Assembly: GCA_030248215.1 (NCBI GenBank)
Contig: JASANG010002802.1
Location: 124,001 to 188,000, forward strand
Length of the DNA stretch: 64,000 nucleotides
Origin: Enoplolaimus lenunculus
Lineage: Eukaryota > Nematoda > Enoplea > Enoplida > Thoracostomopsidae
Direction of reading: 5' to 3'
Below are positions 42,601 to 54,600 of this stretch, one piece after another. Below the pieces are notes generated by a model. The model was not told the origin of the DNA. It did no database searches and saw only the letters and a list, made by a program, of their open reading frames with translations. The position numbers and the translations under genes are program-made. Position 1 is the stretch's first letter. The number at the start of each line of letters is the position of its first letter.

Positions 42601-45600
42601 CTCCCAAATTCGAATTTTTCTGCCAAAATTTGAATTTCCCGCCAAATTTTGAATTTTTGCGCCAAAATTTGAATTTTCCGCCAAAATTTGAATTTCCCGC
42701 CAAAATTTGAATTTTTCCACTTGAATTTGAATTTGCCGCCAAAATTTGAGTTTTCCACCAAAATTAGAATTTTCCCGCCAAAATTTGAGTTTCCCGCCAA
42801 AATTTGAATTTCCCGCCAAAATGTGAATTTCCCGCCAAATTTTGAATTTTCCTGTCTAAATTTGAATTTGCCGCAACAATTTGAATTTTCCCGCCAATTA
42901 CATGTCGATTAGTATCATATGATATTCCAAACCTAGTTATGCAGCTGACTCAGTAGACATTTTCAAAATGATCATATGATATTGACAGACAACGTAGGGA
43001 ATATCATATGATATTGAAAGACAAAACGTGATCCATACGTGATGTTAGCAGACAACCACTGTTTTTTTAATATCATATTGGGTTACATCGCAGACAAAAT
43101 GTTACCCAATATATACAACGTGACAAAACGTGGCCCAGCTGCACCATTTATAACGTGAACTCCGCATTAACTGACACAAATAAACTTTCATGCAAAACTT
43201 TATATAAAGCCAAAATACTTGCAACGCCTATGTTACGCAAACCGTAGCAATTTTGACAAAATAACACATTTCACTCCAGATATTTGTGCCGGTTCCAACA
43301 CCAAGTCCGACATTTAAATATCACGTTAAGACACAACAGTTACACCAGAATGTTCAAGGAACAAACACAGGTCATGGCCACGAACAGGGGTCAAACGCTA
43401 ATTTTTGTATTAAACTTTAGTTCTAAAATAGCACTTGGCTTCTCGTCCGACATGATGGCGAGGTTTTCCTCAGTGTTATGCATCGCGTGGCCTTATCACA
43501 GAAATTTCAATATTACCGTACACTTATTGCATGAGATTTAGGGCCAATTTTGGAAACAGCTTCACTTACCTGACGTTCGAGATTTTTGAACACATCTCGT
43601 ATTTCGACCAGTATTTCTTTCCACCGTTGTTGATGTTTAAGCAAATCGGTGTTCATCAATAACGTAACCTGACATTTTTTACAAAAAGGTGTTCATAGAA
43701 TGATTCAAGTGGTAGCTAAAATAGACAATCACGTTTCTGTTTCCAGGAAGTTAGTATTCTAACACGAATAGTAGGGTTTGAGTTCACCAAAATAAATTTC
43801 ATTCCAACTATCTATTTTTTCTGAATTGGACAATTAATATTAATAACAACCCAACAGTAAGGTCTTAAATGTTGCCTCAAAAGTTGAGAACATATACCAC
43901 TTTCGTTTACTTTTTCCGTAATACATTCGTGACATTTGAGCAACTTTCGATTTGTTCTTGTTAGTCGTTCTGCCGCTGCTTGTAGCTTTGTTATGTAGTC
44001 TTCTAAAACTTCCGGGTTGTCCCATGTTACCTGTTTCAAAAAAATCTACCATGCTACAAACTATCATGCAAAAAACTTTAACAAGTAAACATTTGTGAAG
44101 ATTTAACCTAAACCAGGTGTGTAGTTTGTTGAAACCAACTACTCGAGTGTTGATATATTGTACTATAGATACATATTTCAAAATTTGGACAACACGGAAA
44201 AGCACCCTCGGGCTCAATCTTCAAGCTGTCATTGTCGACGAATTATAGAAAACGCCATTTAGTCACAAAGTATACACGCTTCGAATCCGAGCTTGAATTA
44301 AGATAATTAATGCCACTTGAATTGTTTAATACATAAAGCCACAACATTTATTGAAAACTCCAAACTGCTATTTTTGTAAAACATACCTTCAATGTTGATC
44401 CAGTGCCTTTGGAATCGTCGGTTGTTGGCTCTTTGACCAATTTTTCAAACGCAACAGCAGCGTCAAGCATCATTGTTTGTTGACATCGAAGCATTTGTTT
44501 GTCGATAGTGTTGTAAAAATGTGCAATCTAAACAGAAAAATTTCTTTTTTTGTCGGAAGCGTAGCAAGCATTTTATCGCGAAAGGGGATATTCAAGTCTC
44601 AGCGGCCAAGGAAGTCGAGGACCCTGCGGTCACGGTTCACTGAACTCCATTACGGTTCGACCCTTGTAGCTTTAGGCGAGTTGACGCACGCTACACGCTA
44701 CTTTTTCTGAGCAGTAATTCAGCGATCACGATTGAGTTGCTTTTTATGTAACAAAGTTGTTGTTTTGGCCGTTGCCGAAACGTCCCGTATTAACAATCAA
44801 GGGTTGTTCAATAAGCCTAAGCAAAAACCTGTGCCCACGCTTAAGCCTAGACCTAAACATAAGCTAGCTTGAGCCTAAGCCTGCACCTTAGGCTTGCCAC
44901 TCTATGTCACCCAGTCTTCGTCTGCTAGCGGGCAAGCCTCCATACGACCCCTCCGACAGAGCTTTTTGTGATTAGGTCCCCAACCTTACAATTTTCCCCC
45001 TCAAAAAATTGGACAATATACAGCATACAGTAAAATTGCGTTTCCTAACTTTTGCCAGCCCGCCCGTCCCCGACAGAAGTTCCTGGATCCGCCGCTGATT
45101 CCAGCTGACATACGCCGCGAAAGTTGTTTCTTAACCAATCTGCTTTTTCTTGTACCAGTCCTAAACAACTGCATGAAATTTACGAATGCTGTTTTCAATC
45201 TAAACTTACAGACTGTGTCGAACAAAAACAGCCTTTTAAATATAAGTTCTTAGTATGAATATTGTCCACTAAAGCTTACTCATGGATGGCGGTAACCAGT
45301 GGCGGATCCAGGATCTCAAAATGGGGGGGGGTAAAATTTCACAGGTAATAAACTTATTTTTGACCCATACTGTAGTGACCCAAATAAGAGGGGTCCCATT
45401 TTGAGTCCCAATTAATAGGACTCCGTATTTCTAACAAGAATCCGTAAGCGGATAGATTTCTTAAACCCTTGTTTAGAGTCCATAAATGTCTATTATCCCT
45501 CAGTTTAGTGCATAAATGAGGCCAAGAAACCTTAAAGCGTGCTTATGCTATTGTGTATAAAACAGAGAAAACAGCGTAGAACAGCAATTGACACTATATA

Positions 45601-48600
45601 ATTTTTGTCGAGATGCTGTTGGGGGGGCACGGCCGTGGTGGGCCCCCCATAGATCCACCATTGGCGGTAACAGGGGTGTATCGGGTATCCGTCGGCACTC
45701 CATGAACAATTTAGCGGTGACACTACTTACTTGTTTCAAAACATTTGCATGTCGATAAAACGCGTTTGCTGTATTTGCAATTTGATTAATTTTTGACGGA
45801 ATGGTATAGCCTAAACCAGTTAACTGGCGAACTTCTCGCAATAAGCTCACCAACCGCTCGCTATAGTTGACTCGAAGCGTACCAGTTGATATGCTTAACT
45901 CCATTAGTTGTCCACTGGTTTGCAGTCTGAAATCGAATTGACGCATGGGAATCTTTGTTGACGGCTACGCCAATTATACTTGTGTATACATAGTTTTGGA
46001 TATAAGTATATTTCTCAAACATAGCATTTAGGTATTAACACAATGTTAAATTGTCAAAGTCATTAGTGAGGGCCATCGCCCCTTTAGCTTACATCTCGTT
46101 GCCTGCCCCCCACCCCCCGCACATTGATACAATGCCGGCGATTTATACGCCCTTATCTCATTGGGCCTAGCATGTGAAATGTTTTTCAACTTTCTGTCCT
46201 GAAATATTTCGTTCAGCTACTTTTGTTTCAAAATATGATAAAAAAATTTCCCACACTTCGTTTAATTCTTTTTACACCTCTGCAGCTGCGACATATAATC
46301 CCATTAGAATATCAGTGATAATTATATACATATATATGAGGTTTCCAAACGGAAGTACATTTTTTTCTGATGCGGAATCGGACTCGGAATCAAATTTTTT
46401 GTCGGAACTGGAATCGGAATCGGAATTTAAGTTTTAGTAACTCTATTAAAAAGTAGCGATCTACTAACGCTTTAAAACTTTATGATATTAATGGAATCCT
46501 TCCTAGTCTCACAGCTCTAGATCAGCTTGTTTGACATGCAGTTAAGCAGTTTTAGCATTTCGAAATTTTAAATATGAAATGTTACGAAATCAATAATCCT
46601 GGGGTATTAACCTCGCATATGAGTTATAAAATTTTAAGTCGTTTATTAGCTAAGCTACAGGCTGAGTTGCATAATTGGTTAATCCTAAATTAGAACTTTC
46701 TACATTATTTCACGAATTATTACAGCTACAAGCAATCTAATTTCAGCCACAATGGGTTTTTGGCTGCGAGGAATCTGAACAAATTGTTGACAACCCCCCA
46801 AAACCGATAATTGAATAGTTAGCTAATGGCTAATTTGCATATTAGTTTAATTGACAAGACAAAAATAACTTTTACAATGTTTCACTAATTATTAGGGTTA
46901 CAAGGAATCTAGTTTCAGCAATAATGGGTTTTGGGTGCGATGAGTCTAATAAACTGTCTACAAACCCTCAAAACGGATAAGCGAATAGTTAGCTAATAGC
47001 TAATTTAGCTAATTTGCATATTAGCTTAATTCACAGGACAAAATTAGTAGTTTTTAAATTATTTCATTAATTATCATTGTGACTGAAGGGTTTTTCGGTG
47101 CGAGGAATCTGAGTAATGTTGCTTTCAAACCTCCGAAACCGATAAATGAATAGTTAGCTAATAACTAATTTGCATATTACCTTAATTGCTTACGTGTGTT
47201 CGAGCTTTGCTCCCTAAATGTAGGCCCACTACGACTGGTATTAATCCAGTTAGTATGTGTGAAGCGAAGCTTTTTAGGGGGAGTAAAACAACTACCATTA
47301 TTGAAATGGGAATGTCAGTAAAATCTTACGCAATAGAATCATTTGGGTCTTTAATACGATCCAGAACATCTTTAACCCAGCCTTCAAATTGTTCTGAGCG
47401 ATACGCAGCCATTTCTGTAATCGTTTCTTCAGTAGCTTGTTTGAATGCCGGCCATTGAGCTAAGTCCGCCAGTATTGCTTCTGCGATTTCGTAGTCTTCT
47501 GCGAGCTAAAGCAAATATTGGTTCTTGTGTACTTCCTCCACATTTAAGGTTAAGGCTTCTTAATAGTTTTAGGCGTAAACTTTACGCCTACATAAAGATG
47601 TAGACCTAGTCTAAAGCTTATGCTTGGTATCCATTGCCTAAGCATACGCTTAACCCAAAGCGTGATATGTTAACGTGTGGGGAACTGCACAAGATCATAC
47701 AAATTTTTTCAGCCATACTTTACTGAAAAATTCTATTGCTGTCTGTACGTTTTATACTTGCATTTTTGAAAGTTGATGATTTTTAAACTTGGGGAGACAA
47801 TCTTTGCAGCAAGCATTTAAGCAACGCTTGCAACTCTTTGCGGGTAACATACTTGATTTAAATGCCAGTTTTCGCTTCCTTTGTTTTGCAGCAAAACTAA
47901 ATCTACTTTGCACCAGCATGTAAATCGTTTTCCGTTTTCAGTCAACGTTCTTACGTGTGTGCATCCCTCAATTGTATTGGCAGAAAAATTTATATCGGAT
48001 TTCTGTTTCAATTATTTTTACTAATAGTAAAATCCTTAATTAACTTTGCATTTGACGGTGTTGCTTGATTTTAGTTTTCGGTACAAAATCCTGCTCAATT
48101 GTATTGGCAAAAAATTCGATATCATTTAAAGGTTTATACTTAAATATCCGCTTCTCTTCTGGTATTTTACAATCCATTCACTATATCACTCTCATTTGAA
48201 TAATACCTTAGCTTCGAGCTGCCGAGCCCACATAATCCCGCTAACTAAATCGTTAGCGTGTCGTGCTAGCGGTACGTCGCCAGATTCGGTTCTGGATACA
48301 AATTCTTCTCGAACTTGTTTAACGTTGCTGATCAACACATTTAGCAGGTTTTCGCTACAAAACATACAGAAATTCAATGATATTTGAAACAAATATCACG
48401 TTTAACAAAATTCTTCGCTAAACATTAACGAAAGGATATATAAAAAACTTAAGCCCTATCCGCACAAGCAAGTTTTTGCAGCAAGAGCTTGCAGCTACAA
48501 CTAACAGCTGCAACTTTATTAAAAGTTTTAACTGAAACTTGGTTTGTAGATGCAAAATATTTGCTCTTCTAGTGTAAACGTACCGTTCGTTAAGCAGCGC

Positions 48601-51600
48601 TTTGCGTATAATTTTCATGTGAAACATTTCTTTGTATCCGCCAAATATTTTCAGTTGCTAAAACGAAAAATTAATATACTAAATTCAAATTAAAAGCCAA
48701 TTTACTGTAATCATTCTATTTAATATAATGTAGCAGCACAATTCCGTTTACAACGTTACATAAACAAGTTCATATTAATTGAATTTCTTACAATAAACAA
48801 TTTAAATGTTCAAACTAATATGTCTCAAACCTGTATAAGGTAATTGTTCGTAATCGTTTCCATCAGAATCACGCAGCACCAGGGTGCAACTGGAATTTCA
48901 GTTCCGGCTGGAATTCGTTCAAAAATTCAATTCATGGTCTTGTTCCTGTTCCTGCATTCAAAGATGCAGGAACTGGAATTTTTACGGTTTTGTCGCAAAT
49001 TATTTATAATCATATATAAGTATTGGAAACTTTGTCTTTGACAAATTGTTATATATTTCTAAACGAGTGTTTTTGCAATATGTTAAATTTTGACAATATA
49101 TAAACTGTTTCTGTTGTGTTTTCGCAAAAGTTGACGATGAAATAGTTGAAAATTCCCTTACGCCCTTTTTGGCAAGTTTTCCAAAAGTTCAAAAGTTATT
49201 CGGTGATAAGGCTAGTGTATTGCAACTAGTTTTTAAGCCATAATCGCATTAAAAATAATTCGCAGGATAGGGTTAATTCTGAAAGGTGTGTGTTGTTACT
49301 AAGTTTTGTCCTTTAACTAAGGGGAACTCAGAATTTGCGGCGGACCCAAAGTGGACGATTGGGCGTCCCGAATCTGTCCGAAAACTTTATGATAAAATGG
49401 AAAGACCCTATATTCCAAATTTTTACCTTTGTGCCATAAAATTTATTTTGGATTTTTGCTCGCGTCGCTCGTGACATTTTTCACAATAGGACATTGCGCC
49501 CCACTTGCGTCGGAAATTTTTGAATTCGAGTACAGCGTGCGAAAAGCCTAACACAATTATAGTATCAGAAGCGTGGAAAAGTCAGGCAGAAACCTTACAA
49601 TTTTTCAAAAAAATGACTGAAAAGGCAGCTATCGTCTCCAGCGAACATCCTCTGGATCGCCCCCAGCAAACATCCTCTGGATCGCCCCCAGCGTTTAAAG
49701 TTTCCAAGCAAAACAGACATTAGGTTTCTTCAATATTCGTTATTCTTACCATCGATGGCTGTAGTTGATGTTCTCCTCTGATTGACTCGTTCAGTCGAGA
49801 TTGTAGTTGCGACAAAATTTGTTTCGAAACCGGTTCCGCAAGTTCTTCAAATCGTTGGAGTCTTGCGATCCATTCATGTTGAACGTAGGGGTTATATGCC
49901 AACAGACTAACATCCGAAAACACCGAAAAACAACGCGATGCTGCAGCTTCCGCGTCGGAACCCAAGAATTGTGTTAAACGATGCCGAAAGTTGCGAAGCA
50001 TAAGAACCTGAAAACAGTATATAAACAATGAAACTTGAAAAAGTAATGATATGGCAATCAAACAGTCTATTTAGAATAAATAAAATTTTTCAAGAGTTCA
50101 AATTTGACTGCTGAATGACCCAGGCAAGTCGCGTAGAGTTAAAATCGAACTTGCATCTTTAATACCCACCCAGATTAGTAAATATCATTTCTTATAACCA
50201 CATGAAGGCGTTGGATATTTAGCATGGTCGTTTAAAATGAACCTTTACTGCATGAGCAACTTTGTTTGTCGAACTAAGTTGACAAACATTGGTTGCATAA
50301 AACAGCTTCATAAATGATTACGTATCGGAGCCGGAATTCCGTTGGCACCTGGATTTTATTAAACATGAGGACAATTACCTCTTTAACTCGTCCACAAAAC
50401 CCTTCCAAATTTGCCGACTGAAACGGCGCTCCGATCCAGTCATGTCGTGGGTATCGTGGCCACATTCGCCCGGTTAACATTCGAGTCGCGTTCAACCACT
50501 GCTGGCACAACTTTATCGATAGATAAAGACATTCACGGCATGATAAATATTCGCTCGTCCACAAATTTTGAGTTGCGTTCAATGTGTTGTGATCATTATT
50601 ATCTTTATTATTATTGTAATTGTTATTATTATTATTATTATTACTGTTTTTGTTGTTGTTGTTAGTACTAGTAGACGTTGTTGCTTCTACTCGACGCTTG
50701 CATACGTGTTGCACTGCGTTGCCTGTAAAATCGTGATTAATAATTTAAACTTCGACTTTACATACAGAAGAATATGTGATGAAACTTCAAGAAACGTCAT
50801 GTTTTCTAAATTTAAGACTATAATATTTTTTATTTTTGACTGAAAACATAATTTTGAAGAAACAATACACTTAATGATAATCCCTTTTGGTCAATAGGTA
50901 AATTTCTTATGTTCAAGACATGTATGCTACAAACCAGCCACGCGGGAACAGTAGTGTCAGTTGATTGCCCCACAAAAATAGTGATATAGTTAACACTCCT
51001 TAAACCCCCAAAGCGACCTCTCCGTTATTGCATTAGCTGCTGCGTCACCTATGCAAACTTATTGCAGACAAATTTCTTGCTGTTATAATGCATACCTAAT
51101 TATCTTTAAGCTGTAAAAATTGTTGTTGTTACAAACCCACTGTACCCAATTACAGCTCAACAGGTTAGAAAGCGTCAAAAAATTAAGACGAGAGATCTGA
51201 GGAACTTTTTACATAATTTACAAGCGGACTTAAACTTTTGAGCAAAATTTTATAAGATATTGAATTCCTCTGCATTTCTCAAGTCTTGCTACGGTACCAC
51301 TGTTTGTGCAGCATTCACAACAATTTTATCAGCTGGAACTAAAAACAACACACGGAATGGTTAACGAATGACAATTAAAAAAATTATTGTGGATGTTGCG
51401 TTACCAATAACTTCCATCAAATGTGTCATGCGTTTTTGACTGTACACTGGGTCAACTTCGTCTTGTTTCCACAGTTCATCGAGTACATCCTGGGTAATTT
51501 CAAGCGTTTCTCCAAAATCTCCAAAATCAACTGTGTCAACTGCCGAATAATGCGACGTGAGAGGTTTAAAAAATGTTCTGGAACATAAGTATTTAAAATT

Positions 51601-54600
51601 AAATTCTGCTATTTTGGCTATCGATTGCTTGTTTCTGAAATTGACTTCAAGTACAGGAAAGATAAACATAAAAACGGAGCCTATACGTGTCAATCTATGT
51701 GGAAACGGTATGTATATTAGAAATTATTATTATGCATGTGTAAAGGTATGCGCGACGTGGGTTTGAACACTCTAGTCTATGCAATGGCGTTGACAAGAAA
51801 AACGGCGCTGGTGCGTCCGCTGCTGTTGCGATTGGGAGAAAATTGTCACTGTTGCAAAAAATTTAGTACACAAAACAGCGTCTAGCTTCATTGTTACTGG
51901 ACTCGCACCATCTTGTCATAGTCTGAAAGGCAAATCTGGTGAGTCTAGCGATCGAATAACTCGTTTGAATATATACAAAGTTTAAATTTTTCACCTGGAC
52001 ACATTAATTTAAAAATTAATATGTCAATTTCACACTCGTTTCGCTTGCGAATTCTTCAAAACAGAACTGTTATTGTAACTCTTGGTTGTCCAGACACCGA
52101 GTAACCGAAATTCCTTTTTACGTCACCAGATTAAAGCTAACAAATATAAACTTTTATGCCATGATTGTCCTTTTTAGGTATATTTTCCTGAGCGGCGTGT
52201 CGACGCCTACTAAATCGTTTGAACCTGGGTAGTTTCCATCTCGGTACGCTTCCGTAGAATAAAGTATAAAAACCAGCGATCAAGACATTTTCTAATACTT
52301 TAAACAATATCTCTGTTATGACATGTCTAAATTAAAAATTTTAAATTGCAATCGCTTTTACTCATAGAAATATCGCGCTCGTCTTTGTTGTTGTTGCGAC
52401 CGATTCTGCGACGCCAACGTTTCCCAAAAACTAATCTCGTCCATTGGTATTAAAATTCCTGAAAATCCAAATAGCTAACTTTGTAAAAATTAAAAAAATA
52501 ATATTTCAAACGTTTCAAACGTTGAGCAGTACAAACTTAAACTTTTACAAAAGTTGCAGTTTCTCTCGGACAGATGCTCGAAACTGGGACTCCATTCTGT
52601 GTATATGTCGCAGGTCAATCTGTTGTTCCGGGCCATTTACTAAATGGCTTAGGGCAATTTGTTATTTGAATTATTAGCGCTTTGGCCAAGGTTAAACGTC
52701 TATTGTACTTATTTGGTCAGCCGCAATTAACGTTAACCAATCAGCGTGCGTGGGTTTTACATCTCTGTGATTTTGTTACAATACAAAATCGCTAATTTAT
52801 TTAGCGAAGGCCAAACTGCAATTTGCTTAAAATAGCAGATTGCCCTAGGCCAATTGGTAATTGACCCTGAATATCAGATTGAATTACGACATAAGCTCTT
52901 CCAAAATCAAACAGCCGTAGTCAGGCCAGCATGTTAGAAAAATGGCGGGATAAGCTAAAGATTTGGCTTAGGCTTAGGCTTTGAGAGCAAAAAAATCAGC
53001 CGGGTCATACATAGGTTTCGCAGTATTTATAAGCAAGGTTAATACTGTTTCAGGAATAGTTAAATTTTGCATAGAGAGAATTAGCCTCTAAGGCCCCATC
53101 TGATTCCGGGCCTGACCTCACCTACAAATGCTTACCAGATCATCATGTTAGAGTACACCAAAACAATTTAAGCAAGTGGTGCTAAACTTCACAAGACATA
53201 AAAGCAAAGCTAAAACATTTCCCGGAGTTTAAAAGTATTGCTACATAGAGGGTAAGAGCCTTCCTAGCTCCATCTGGCTCTGGTCTTGCAACTTACCTGC
53301 AAGATTTGACTCATCAAGTGTTTGTTCATCATTGGTTTTGACTTCGCCAGAATGGTTGCCGGCAATTTTCAACTGATCTTTCAACACAACTCCTAATCCA
53401 GCTTCTAGCTCCGACACAAGTGATTGAAGTCGCGGATCCAAATCAGAACTAGATCGCAACAGCCAAGGACGATAGACTTTTTGAACGGCTTGGCGAAATG
53501 AAGCAAGTGTTCCGGTTGAGTTGATCGAAAGCAACGCGACCACTGAATGATAGTTATCAGCGGATAAAGCAACAGGTTGTGTTTTGTAGAACGCGAGGAT
53601 TGGCTGGTTTTTGAGTCGGGACAACGCTGATATCTGAACAATAACAAAAGTTTGTGGGAAGGTACCAAAACATTATAATGCGCCATAACTCGTTAACCAA
53701 TGTCTGATTCTGGAAAAGTTAACATCATTGAACTCAGCTACACAGGCTGCATCTAATGATGTGTAACTTGCATAACTTTTGTGCAAAAAATGTTCGGGTA
53801 CAAAGATGTGACCTTGGCACCTTGTTCAATCGAATTTTTTAAAACTCATATTTGGGTATGGAATGATCAGGGAAGGTAATGAGCAGCTCAAATATGTGAA
53901 AATTTTTAAAACCCGACCTTACTGAGAAAACGCTTTGTGGACGGATATCCCAAAAAACCCTTTTTTTGCACAATGTACATGTTGTCTTTTTCGTTTACGT
54001 ATCGTTTCAACAATAGCTGAAACGCTGTTCAAAACACGGTTGTGGAACGTTCCAGCTTTAATAATTTTTCTACTTTGGCTTGCATTATTTTACGCAAATT
54101 ACGTGTTATAGCTAATCGCTACTTACAATTTTTGGGCCTTTTCGGTTATCCCCTAAGCCGCGTTTGTCCAAAAGTGGTCGGATTTTAAAAATTTTTGCAT
54201 AGTTAAGCTTCACATGGCCTCCTCTGTTCATTCCATGGCTAAATTTGTATTTTTAAAAATTCGATTTTTAAGGTCCCTAGGTACTAGGTCCCCAAATCGA
54301 ATTTTTCAAAAATTCAAATTTGGGCGTGAAATGATCAGGGCAAATCATGAGAAGCTCGAACATGCAAAAATGCTAAAAATCCGATCACTTTTTGGCAAAG
54401 GCGGGCTGGGGATAACCGAAAAGACTCTAATTTTTAACACCAATGTAAACACAAAATGTTCACTGGTGTCATATGGTTAGTTCTTTAGAATTTTTCGAAC
54501 AACTGAACAATAAACATCTAGAATACAAAATGAAGACACACAAACGATATAGAAAATATTCATGCAGGAAAGGGATAAGTTTTTAATTTAATACTTTACA

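Noticed and set aside
42478-42819. 113-codon ORF with [11 protein letters not shown] repeats
   Set aside because: Lies in the 19-bp array within a TIR element.
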